Assembly: GCF_030406665.1 (NCBI RefSeq)
Contig: NZ_CP129121.1
Span: forward strand, 2,356,001 to 2,420,000
Direction of reading: 5' to 3'
Origin: Halomonas halophila
GTDB lineage: Bacteria; Pseudomonadota; Gammaproteobacteria; Pseudomonadales; Halomonadaceae
Length of the DNA: 64,000 nucleotides
Below, in pieces: positions 46,681-54,004 of the stretch; positions within the stretch are counted from its first letter, which is position 1, and each line of letters starts with the position of its first letter. Position numbers and translations under genes: made by a program. The notes under the pieces were generated by a model, which saw only the letters and a program-made list of their open reading frames with translations, was not told the origin of the DNA and did no database searches.

Positions 46681-47454
46681 TCAGGCCGGGGTCGCGACCG
46701 GGGCGGCGACGCGAGCATGGTCGCCACAGGCCTCGGCGAAGCCGCGGAAGATGGCGTCGTAGAGCGGATGCTCCCGAGGCTTCCATTCGGGATGCCACTG
46801 CACGGCCAGGGTGAAGCCCGGCGCATCGGTCACCGAGATGGCCTCGACCAGGCCGTCCGGCGCCTGGGCCTCGGCGGTCAGGCCCTCGCCGAGGCGGTCG
46901 ATGCCCTGCTGGTGCAGGGAGTTGACCCGAGAGCGAGGCTCGGGATACAGCGCCGCCAGGCGTCCGCCCGGGCGAATCGAAAGCTCGTGGGCCGGCGCAT
47001 ACTGGGCCGCCCGCTCGCCCGCCCGCTCGCGATGATCGAGCATGCCGGGCACGGTCTGAACCGCCTGGTGAAGACTGCCGCCGAAGGCCACGTTGAGTTC
47101 CTGGAAACCGCGGCAGATCCCCAGCAGCGGCAGACCGAGGTCCAGCGCCGCCGGCACCCAGGCCATGGCCGCGGCGTCGCGATGACGATCGTCACGGGTG
47201 TTCTCGGGCGCCCGCTCGGCGCCGTAGCGGGCTGGCTCGACGTTGGTGTAACTCCCGGTCAGCAGCAGGCCGTCCAGCCGTGACAGCAGCGGTGTCACAG
47301 CGGCGGCATCGCCCCCCTCCCAGACCGGCAGTATCACCGGCTCGAGCCCGTAGTCGCGCAGCGCGCTCAGGTACTTGTCGGTCACCATATGGGCGGGATG
47401 CCCTTCCACCTCACGGCGACAGGCGATCACTCCCACCAGGGGTCGGCTCTGCAT
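46681..47454 (-). CDS. puuD: Gamma-glutamyl-GABA hydrolase PuuD
   Basis: A 257-residue class I glutamine amidotransferase-type hydrolase. The catalytic Cys is Cys114 in LLGICRGFQELNVAFGG, with VNSLHQQGID and the catalytic His-Glu in QWHPEWKP. PuuD splits gamma-glutamyl-GABA to glutamate and GABA. It is the first gene of the minus-strand operon; GAGGAGG lies just upstream. Confidence 0.93.
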   Translation of the reverse strand: MQSRPLVGVIACRREVEGHPAHMVTDKYLSALRDYGLEPVILPVWEGGDAAAVTPLLSRLDGLLLTGSYTNVEPARYGAERAPENTRDDRHRDAAAMAWVPAALDLGLPLLGICRGFQELNVAFGGSLHQAVQTVPGMLDHRERAGERAAQYAPAHELSIRPGGRLAALYPEPRSRVNSLHQQGIDRLGEGLTAEAQAPDGLVEAISVTDAPGFTLAVQWHPEWKPREHPLYDAIFRGFAEACGDHARVAAPVATPA

Positions 47455-47710
47455 GGCAGCCTCCTCGAAACGACAGGACAGAAAGTTGTTATGGTTTGCT
47501 CAACATATCTTGGTTGCTTAATCTTGCCAACCCGACGAAAGCGACAGCATCAGAAAATAAATCACAACACACTGATATTATTGAGATAACAATCAAAAAT
47601 ACGGAAATCACCACATTGTCAAAAGCGCCATAAACGTAAAAAATTTGACAACAAAAGCGAAGAACACCAATGATGACGACCATGCCAACATCCTAAAAAC
47701 AGGTGTCATC
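47455..47710. promoter_or_regulatory. AT-rich divergent regulatory region, puuD / GS-like gene
   Basis: This gap between two divergent genes is far more AT-rich than the rest of the window. It should hold promoters in both directions. TTGTCAAA (47616-47623) and TTTGACAA (47644-47651) are perfect inverted half-sites 28 bases centre to centre, the best candidate operators, perhaps for the PuuR-like protein encoded at 42369. TTGCTC (about 47501) and TTAATC 16 bases on could be a plus-strand promoter. No gene is supported here. Confidence 0.55.
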
Positions 47711-49087
47711 ATGCCCTCTCACCCCGTCGACGAAGCCCGCGACTTCCTGGCCCGCCACCCCGAGGTCACCAGCATCGATCTGCTGATCAGCGACCTCAAC
47801 GGCGTGATGCGCGGCAAGCGCATCCCCCGCGACAACCTGGAGAAGGCCTTCGAGCACGGCATCAACCTGCCGGCCTCGGTCTTCGCTCTGGACATTCTCG
47901 GCAACACGGTGGAAGCCACGGGGCTGGGACTGGACACCGGCGACGGCGACCGCGTCTGCCGCCCCGTGCCGGGCACCCTGATGCCGACGCCCTGGCTGCG
48001 CGATGGCCGCCAGGCGCAGCTGCTGATGACCATGGAAGACAGCAACGGCGGCCCGTACCCCGTCGACCCGCGTCAGCTGCTCGCCGGCGTGCTCGAACGG
48101 CTGAAGCGGGAAGGCCTCACCCCGGTGGTGGCGGTGGAAATGGAGTTCTACCTGGTGGATCGCAGCCGAAACGAACTGGGCATGGTGCAGCCGCCCTGTT
48201 CACCGGCGACGGGCGAGCGCGCCACGCATAGCCAGCTCTACTCGATCAGCGAGCTCGACGAATACGCGGACTTCCTGGAGGAGGTGCACACCGCCGCCGA
48301 GACCCAGGCCCTCCCGCTGGATACCGCCCTGAAGGAATGCGCCCCCGGTCAATTCGAGATCAACCTGATTCACTGCGACGATGCCCTGGCGGCCTGCGAC
48401 AGCGCCGTGCTGCTCAAGCGCCTGATCAAGGGCATCGCCCTGCGGCACGGCTTCGAGGCCACCTTCATGGCCAAGCCATACGGGGACGAGGCCGGCAACG
48501 GCACCCACGTGCATATCAGCCTGCTCGACGAGAGCGGGCACAACGTCTTTGCCGCCGAAGACGGCGACCCGCTGGGCACCCCCCGGCTCAAGCAGGCGGT
48601 GGCCGGGCTGCTGGCGATGATGCCCGCCTCGATGGCCCTGTTCGCGCCCAACCTCAACTCCTTCCGCCGTTTCCAGCCCGGCCTCTACGTGCCCATGGCG
48701 CCGACCTGGGGCTTCGACAACCGCTCGGTGGCGGTGCGCATTCCTTCCGGCCCCAACGCCGCACGGCGCCTGGAGCACCGCGTGGCCGGCGCCGACGCCA
48801 ACCCCTACCTGCTGGTCGCCACCCTGCTGGCGGCCATCGAACACGGCCTGCACCAGCAAATGACGCCTCCGCCGGCGATCACCGGCAATGCCTACGACCA
48901 GGTCGCCCCCAGCCTGACCAACAGCTGGAGCCAGGCCCTGGACCTGCTCAAGGAGAGCAAGGCGCTCACCGAAGCCCTGGGACCACAGTTCCTGCGCGTT
49001 TTCCTCGCCAACCGCCGTGCCGAGCGCGACCAGGCCATGCAGGCGGTCAGCAAGCTGGAATACGACTGGTACCTGCGCCACGTCTGA
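47711..49087 (+). CDS. Glutamine synthetase family protein, gamma-glutamylpolyamine synthetase-like
   Basis: A 458-residue GS-fold ligase. The beta-grasp start includes SIDLLISDLNGVMRGKRIPRDNL; the metal-binding Glu residues lie in VVAVEMEFYLVD and CAPGQFEINLIH, and KPYGDEAGNGTHVHISLLDE holds the nucleotide and His site. It lacks the adenylylation loop of GlnA, as expected for the PuuA/GlnA3 group. The ATG at 47711 follows AGGTG; the longer frame from a TTG runs through the operator region and is not credible. Given its divergent puu operon, polyamine or ethanolamine glutamylation is likely. A second copy is at 61488. Confidence 0.83.
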   Translation: MPSHPVDEARDFLARHPEVTSIDLLISDLNGVMRGKRIPRDNLEKAFEHGINLPASVFALDILGNTVEATGLGLDTGDGDRVCRPVPGTLMPTPWLRDGRQAQLLMTMEDSNGGPYPVDPRQLLAGVLERLKREGLTPVVAVEMEFYLVDRSRNELGMVQPPCSPATGERATHSQLYSISELDEYADFLEEVHTAAETQALPLDTALKECAPGQFEINLIHCDDALAACDSAVLLKRLIKGIALRHGFEATFMAKPYGDEAGNGTHVHISLLDESGHNVFAAEDGDPLGTPRLKQAVAGLLAMMPASMALFAPNLNSFRRFQPGLYVPMAPTWGFDNRSVAVRIPSGPNAARRLEHRVAGADANPYLLVATLLAAIEHGLHQQMTPPPAITGNAYDQVAPSLTNSWSQALDLLKESKALTEALGPQFLRVFLANRRAERDQAMQAVSKLEYDWYLRHV

Positions 49088-49232
49088 GCAGGAAAGCCAT
49101 CCTTCCACCTTCGACCGTGGGCGGCATCACCGCCCGCGGGGACGCGGCACGGTCGCGCCGGCAACGATCACAACGACCCAAGGCTCGCCTCGCGCCTGCC
49201 GAACCTCACAACACCACAAGATGGAGGTCGTC

Positions 49233-50711
49233 ATGAGCACCACCCACCCCTTCTCACCCTCGCTGCCGGCCCGGGACGGTACCGGCCGCACCCTGCTGCT
49301 GGTGCTGGCCGTGCTGGGCACGGTCACCGCGCTGACGCTGACCCACGACCCCGGCAGCGACTACGGCTGGGCCAGCCTGGTCCCCTCGCTGATCGTGCTG
49401 GTGGTGGCCATTGCCACGCACCGCACCCTCGAGGCGCTGGCCATCGGCGCGCTGTCCGGCCTGATCATGCTGCAGCCGGAGGACTTCATCGGCGAGCTGG
49501 CCGACATCTCGCTGTCGGTGATGATGAACGAGACCATCGCCTGGCTGATCCTGGTCTGCGGCCTGATGGGCGGCTTCATCGCCATGCTCGAGAAGTCCGG
49601 CTGCACCCTGAGTTTCAGTCACGTCATGACCCGACTGGTCAAGACGCGCCGTCAGTCGATGCTCAGCACCGCGCTGCTGGGCGTGCTGATCTTCATCGAC
49701 GACTACTTGAACGCCCTGGCGACCTCGGCGGCCATGAAGCGTCTCACCGATCGCTTCGGCGTCTCCCGCGAGAAGCTGGCCTATATCGTCGACTCCACGG
49801 CGGCGCCGATCTGCATCCTGGTGCCGATCTCCACCTGGGCGGTGTACTTCGCCGAACTGCTGAAAACCAACGGCGCCACCGACGGCCCCGGCATGGGACT
49901 CTACATCGCATCGATCCCGTTCATGCTCTACGGCTGGGTGGCCATGGGCCTGGTGGTGCTGGTGGCCAGCGGCAAGCTGCCCGACATCGGCCCGATGAAG
50001 GCCGCCGAAGCCCGGGCCCGGGCCGGCCAGCCGATCCCCGACGGCGCCCCGGACGAAGCCCTGGGGGAGACGACGCCCAACCAGTCGCCGTGGCGCGGCG
50101 TGTTCAACTTCCTCGCCCCCATGGCGGTACTGATCGGTGCCAGCGCCTACTTCGAGATCGACCTGCTCAAGGGCGTGATGGTCGCCACCCTGTTCACCCT
50201 GGTGCTTTACCTCATCCAGCGCCTGGCGACCTTCGCCAGCCTGATGGACGGCATCATGGACGGCTTCCGTACCATGATGCTGCCGCTGGCCATCGTCGCC
50301 GTGGGCTTCGTGCTGCGCGAGGTCAACGACCAGCTGGGCATGACCCAGTTCATGATCGATGCCCTCGCCCCCTATCTGACGCCGGCACTGCTGCCCGTCC
50401 TGGTGTTCGTGTCCATGGCGGTGGTGGTGTTCGCCACGGGCTCTTCCTGGGGCGTGTTCGTGATCTCGATCCCCATCGTGGTCCCCATGGCCCAGCACAT
50501 GGATGCCCCGATGCCGCTGGTGGTGGGTGCCCTGCTGTCGGCCTCGAGCTTCGGCAGCCACGCCTGCTTCTTCTCCGACTCCTCGGTGCTGTCCTCACAG
50601 GGCAGCGGCTGCCTGCCGATGCAGCACGGCCTGACCCAGTTCCCCTACGCGCTGATCGGCGCCCTGATCACCGCCGGCGGCTTCCTGGCGCTGGGTCATG
50701 TCCTGACCTGA
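49233..50711 (+). CDS. NhaC-family Na+/H+ antiporter-like transporter
   Basis: A 492-residue membrane protein with about eleven to twelve hydrophobic segments and the NhaC-superfamily (Na_H_antiporter) features: IFIDDYLNALATSAAMKRLTDR (the IDDYLNAL motif), IVDSTAAPICILVPISTWAVY and SSWGVFVISIPI. GSHACFFSDSSVLSS near the C-terminus is also typical. It is directly downstream of a GS-like gene, so it may move a polyamine or amino acid in exchange for protons or sodium rather than act only as an antiporter. The start follows GGAGG. Confidence 0.83.
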   Translation: MSTTHPFSPSLPARDGTGRTLLLVLAVLGTVTALTLTHDPGSDYGWASLVPSLIVLVVAIATHRTLEALAIGALSGLIMLQPEDFIGELADISLSVMMNETIAWLILVCGLMGGFIAMLEKSGCTLSFSHVMTRLVKTRRQSMLSTALLGVLIFIDDYLNALATSAAMKRLTDRFGVSREKLAYIVDSTAAPICILVPISTWAVYFAELLKTNGATDGPGMGLYIASIPFMLYGWVAMGLVVLVASGKLPDIGPMKAAEARARAGQPIPDGAPDEALGETTPNQSPWRGVFNFLAPMAVLIGASAYFEIDLLKGVMVATLFTLVLYLIQRLATFASLMDGIMDGFRTMMLPLAIVAVGFVLREVNDQLGMTQFMIDALAPYLTPALLPVLVFVSMAVVVFATGSSWGVFVISIPIVVPMAQHMDAPMPLVVGALLSASSFGSHACFFSDSSVLSSQGSGCLPMQHGLTQFPYALIGALITAGGFLALGHVLT

Positions 50712-50734
50712 GCCTGACCTGAACCAGGCCTGTC

Positions 50735-50758
50735 ACGCGGCGCCGCCCGGCGCCGCGT
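50735..50758. terminator. Hairpin between the transporter and the formate regulator
   Basis: Ten-base arms ACGCGGCGCC/GGCGCCGCGT with a GCCC loop separate two converging genes. Confidence 0.75.
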
Positions 50759-50761
50759 GCG

Positions 50762-51823
50762 TCAATCCGGCAGCAGCGACTCGATGCCCTCCACCTGGCC
50801 GCAGCGATCCGGCCGATAGCCCGGCAGCTCCGCCACCGCCGCCTGAAACGCCTCGCCGGCGATCACCTGACACAGCGACTGCAGCTTGGGCTCCGCCAGG
50901 CTGCGCCGATGACCGACCAGCAGATAGTCCTCCAGCGCCAGCGGCACGAAGTCGAGACCGAAGCGCCGCGCCGCCGCCTCCACCCCGAAACCGACCTCTG
51001 CCATGCCGGCAGCGACATAGGCCGCCACCGCCGAGTGGGTGTATTCCTCGAGTTCATAGCCGCGGATGCGCCGCGTCGCGAGCCCTTCGCCCTCGAGGAG
51101 GCCGTCCAGCAGCGCCCGGGTGCCCGACCCCACCTGGCGATTGATGAAGCGCACCTCGCCCTTGGCCAGATCGTTCAACCCTTTGACACCCAATGGATTT
51201 CCCGGCGCCACGATCAACCCCTGGCGTCGGGTGATGAAGCGGATGACGCGATAGCTGCGCGGCTTGAGCAGGTCTCGATAGCCGCGGCTCACCCGCTTGC
51301 CGACCTCCCCCCGCGGCAGGTGGAAACCGGCCAGATCGCAGGCCCCGCGATGCAGCGCCGAGAGGGCCTCACGGGAACTACAATATTGGAGATCGAGGCG
51401 CAGCTCATCGAGATAGGCCGGGAGCAGCTCCACGGCATAGCCGTGGGTGGCATAGAGCCGCAGCACCGGCTTGACGCCCTCGAGGGTCTGCTGGATGGCG
51501 AGGTTGAGCTCGGAGCCCAGGCTCTCCAACTGCGGCCCCAGTCGGGCAATCACCCGCTGCTCGGCCCACAGCAGCTTCTCGCCCAGTGGCGACAGTCGTG
51601 CACCCTTGCCACGCTCGAGGTCGACCAGGGCGATGCCGAAGAACTCGCCCCACTTGTTGAGCAGGTTCCAGGCATGGCGATAGGAGATACCGACAGCCTC
51701 GGCGGCCTGGGTGAGCTTGCCGTGGCGATGCACCGCCTCGAGCAGGCCGAACAGCTTGGGATCGAGCTGGTTACCGGCCTCGTCGCTGAAGTACCAGGCC
51801 GGCGTGATGCGGATACGCTTCAT
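50762..51823 (-). CDS. fdsR: LysR-type HTH plus periplasmic-binding-like domain regulator of formate dehydrogenase
   Basis: A 353-residue one-component regulator. The N-terminal winged helix (about residues 18-80; KLTQAAEAVGISYRHAWNLLNKWGEFFG) is of the LysR/ModE type. The remainder (about 115-345) is a type-2 periplasmic-binding-like domain (RFINRQVGSGTRALLDGLLE, AAYVAAGMAEVGFGVEAAA) as in the PBP-like effector module linked to molybdate or formate sensing. No TOBE domain is visible. It is divergent from fdsGBA, which is the basis for proposing it as the regulator. Ligand unknown. Confidence 0.75.
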   Translation of the reverse strand: MKRIRITPAWYFSDEAGNQLDPKLFGLLEAVHRHGKLTQAAEAVGISYRHAWNLLNKWGEFFGIALVDLERGKGARLSPLGEKLLWAEQRVIARLGPQLESLGSELNLAIQQTLEGVKPVLRLYATHGYAVELLPAYLDELRLDLQYCSSREALSALHRGACDLAGFHLPRGEVGKRVSRGYRDLLKPRSYRVIRFITRRQGLIVAPGNPLGVKGLNDLAKGEVRFINRQVGSGTRALLDGLLEGEGLATRRIRGYELEEYTHSAVAAYVAAGMAEVGFGVEAAARRFGLDFVPLALEDYLLVGHRRSLAEPKLQSLCQVIAGEAFQAAVAELPGYRPDRCGQVEGIESLLPD

Positions 51824-51907
51824 GTGAAGTAAGTTTCATATTTCGCCATGGAAACACCAATGCTAGCTTTACCGCGACCGTGACGCACGCCCCGCCCAAA
51901 ATATGAA
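51818..51907. promoter_or_regulatory. Candidate operators in the fds/regulator divergent region
   Basis: CTTCATGTGAAG (arms CTTCA/TGAAG) overlaps the regulator's start codon, and TTCATATTT (51835) and AAATATGAA (51899) are perfect 9-base inverted half-sites 55 bases apart, between it and fdsG. The repeated TATGAA/TTCATA words suggest a common binding protein. A TACAAT word near 51932 could be the fdsG -10. Confidence 0.5.
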
Positions 51908-51956
51908 GAAGCGTGCATATTTAAAAGCCAGCTACAATGATAACCAGGGGTACTCG

Positions 51957-52451
51957 ATGAACGATTCCCGAGAGTGGACGCCCCAGGCGGTCCAGGCCGA
52001 GATCGACGCCCTGAAGCACAAGCCCGGCGCCCTGCTGCCGATCCTGCACGCCCTTCAGGACCGCTTCGACCATGTGCCCGAAGGCGCGGTGCCGATCATC
52101 GCCGAATCGCTGGGCCTCACCCGCGCCGAGGTGCACGGGGTGATCAGCTTCTACCACCATTTCCGCACCTCGCCGCCGGGGCGCCATGTGGTCCAGGTGT
52201 GCCGCGCCGAGGCCTGTCAGGCCCGCGGTGCCCGCACCCTGGAAGCCCATGCCAAGGCCACCCTCGGCGTCGGCTACCACCAGACCACCGCCGACCGCGA
52301 GATCACCCTCGAGGCCGTCTACTGCCTGGGCAACTGCGCCTGCGGCCCCTCGGTCCGCGTCGACGACCAGATCCTCGGCCGCGTGACGCCCGAGAGCTTC
52401 GATGCCCTGGTCGATGAACTCCGCACCCAGCCGCTGGAGGTGCTCGGATGA
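51957..52451 (+). CDS. fdsG: NAD-dependent formate dehydrogenase gamma subunit FdsG
   Basis: A 164-residue NuoE-like protein with a thioredoxin-like 2Fe-2S site: Cys82 and Cys87 (VCRAEACQ), Cys123 and Cys127 (YCLGNCACG). It carries electrons between FdsB and FdsA. The ATG at 51957 follows AGGGG; the open frame starts 54 bases earlier in the operator region. Its stop overlaps fdsB. Confidence 0.93.
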   Translation: MNDSREWTPQAVQAEIDALKHKPGALLPILHALQDRFDHVPEGAVPIIAESLGLTRAEVHGVISFYHHFRTSPPGRHVVQVCRAEACQARGARTLEAHAKATLGVGYHQTTADREITLEAVYCLGNCACGPSVRVDDQILGRVTPESFDALVDELRTQPLEVLG

Positions 52452-54004
52452 GCGTCCGCGTCTTCGTTCCCCGTGATACCACCGCCCTCTCGCTGGGCGC
52501 CGACGCCGTCGCCACGGGCCTGGAGCGCGAGGCCGAACGGCGTGGCCTCGAGCTGACCGTGGTGCGCAACGGCTCCCGCGGCCTGGCCTGGCTCGAGCCG
52601 CTGGTCGAGGTCGAGACCCCCGCCGGCCGCGTCGCCTATGGCCCGGTGACGCCCGCCGACGTGCCGTCGCTGCTCGATGAGGGCCTGCTCGAGGGTCGTG
52701 ACGGCCACGCGCTGGCCCAGGGGCCGACCGAGTCGATCCCCTATCTCGCCCGCCAGCAGCGCCTGACCTTCGCCCGCATCGGCGTGACCGATCCGCTGTC
52801 GGTCGATGACTACAAGGCCCACGACGGCTTCCGCGGCCTCGAGGCCGCGCTGGCGCTCGAGCCCCAGGACATCGTCGAGGAGGTCAAGGCCTCCGGCCTG
52901 CGCGGCCGCGGCGGCGCGGCCTTCCCCACCGGCATCAAGTGGCAGACGGTGCTCGACACCCCGGCGGACCAGAAGTACATCGTCTGCAACGCCGACGAGG
53001 GCGACTCCGGCACCTTCGCCGACCGCCTGATCATGGAGTGCGACCCCTACGTGCTGATCGAGGGCATGGCCATCGCCGGGCTCGCCGTGAACGCCACCCA
53101 GGGCTACATCTACCTGCGCTCCGAGTACCCGCTGGCCAAGGAGATCCTCGACGACGCCATCGCGCGCGCCGAGGCCGCCGGCTACCTGGGCGACGACCTC
53201 CAGGGCAGCGGCCGCGCCTTCCATCTGGAAGTGCGCCTGGGCGCCGGCGCCTACATCTGCGGCGAGGAGACCTCGCTGCTGGAGAGCCTCGAAGGCAAGC
53301 GCGGCCTGGTCCGCTTCAAGCCGCCGCTGCCGGCCATCGAGGGCCTGTTCGGCCGCCCCACCGTGGTCAACAACGTGCTGTCGCTGGCCGCCGTGCCCTT
53401 CATCCTCGCCGAGGGCGCACAGGCCTACGCCAACCACGGCATGGGCCGCTCCCGCGGCACCCTGGCGCTGCAGCTGGCCGGCAACGTCCAGCGCGGCGGT
53501 CTGGTCGAGCTGGCCTTCGGCACCACCCTGCGCACCCTGATGGAAGAGTTCGGCGGTGGCACCGCCAGCGGTCGCCCGCTGCGCGCGGTGCAGGTCGGCG
53601 GCCCGCTGTGCGCCTACCTGCCCGAGAACCAGTGGGACATGCCGCTGGACTACGAGACCTTCGCCGAGGTCGGCGCGGGCGTCGGCCACGGCGGCGTGGT
53701 GATGTTCGACGACAGCGTGGACATGGCCGAGCAGGCCCGCTTCTCGATGGAGTTCTGCAAGGTCGAATCCTGCGGCAAGTGCACGCCCTGCCGCATCGGC
53801 TCGACCCGCGGCGTGGAGGTCATCGACCGCATCCGTGCCAACGAGAACCGCGACGCCAACCTCGAGCTCCTCGGCGAGCTCTGCGAGACCATGGAAGACG
53901 GGTCACTGTGCGCCATGGGCGGCATGACGCCCTTCCCGGTGCAGAGCGCCCTGAAATACTTCCCCGACGACTTCCAGCGCGCGCCGGAAGGAGACCGCTC
54001 ATGA
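52448..54004 (+). CDS. fdsB: NAD-dependent formate dehydrogenase beta subunit FdsB
   Basis: A 518-residue NuoF-like flavoprotein. FMN is bound around RGRGGAAFPTGIKW, NAD(H) around GAYICGEETSLLESLEGKRG, and a 4Fe-4S cluster by CGKCTPC with a following Cys. It has a weakly conserved N-terminal domain typical of FdsB. It transfers electrons from formate to NAD+. ATGA overlap with fdsA. Confidence 0.96.
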   Translation: MSVRVFVPRDTTALSLGADAVATGLEREAERRGLELTVVRNGSRGLAWLEPLVEVETPAGRVAYGPVTPADVPSLLDEGLLEGRDGHALAQGPTESIPYLARQQRLTFARIGVTDPLSVDDYKAHDGFRGLEAALALEPQDIVEEVKASGLRGRGGAAFPTGIKWQTVLDTPADQKYIVCNADEGDSGTFADRLIMECDPYVLIEGMAIAGLAVNATQGYIYLRSEYPLAKEILDDAIARAEAAGYLGDDLQGSGRAFHLEVRLGAGAYICGEETSLLESLEGKRGLVRFKPPLPAIEGLFGRPTVVNNVLSLAAVPFILAEGAQAYANHGMGRSRGTLALQLAGNVQRGGLVELAFGTTLRTLMEEFGGGTASGRPLRAVQVGGPLCAYLPENQWDMPLDYETFAEVGAGVGHGGVVMFDDSVDMAEQARFSMEFCKVESCGKCTPCRIGSTRGVEVIDRIRANENRDANLELLGELCETMEDGSLCAMGGMTPFPVQSALKYFPDDFQRAPEGDRS

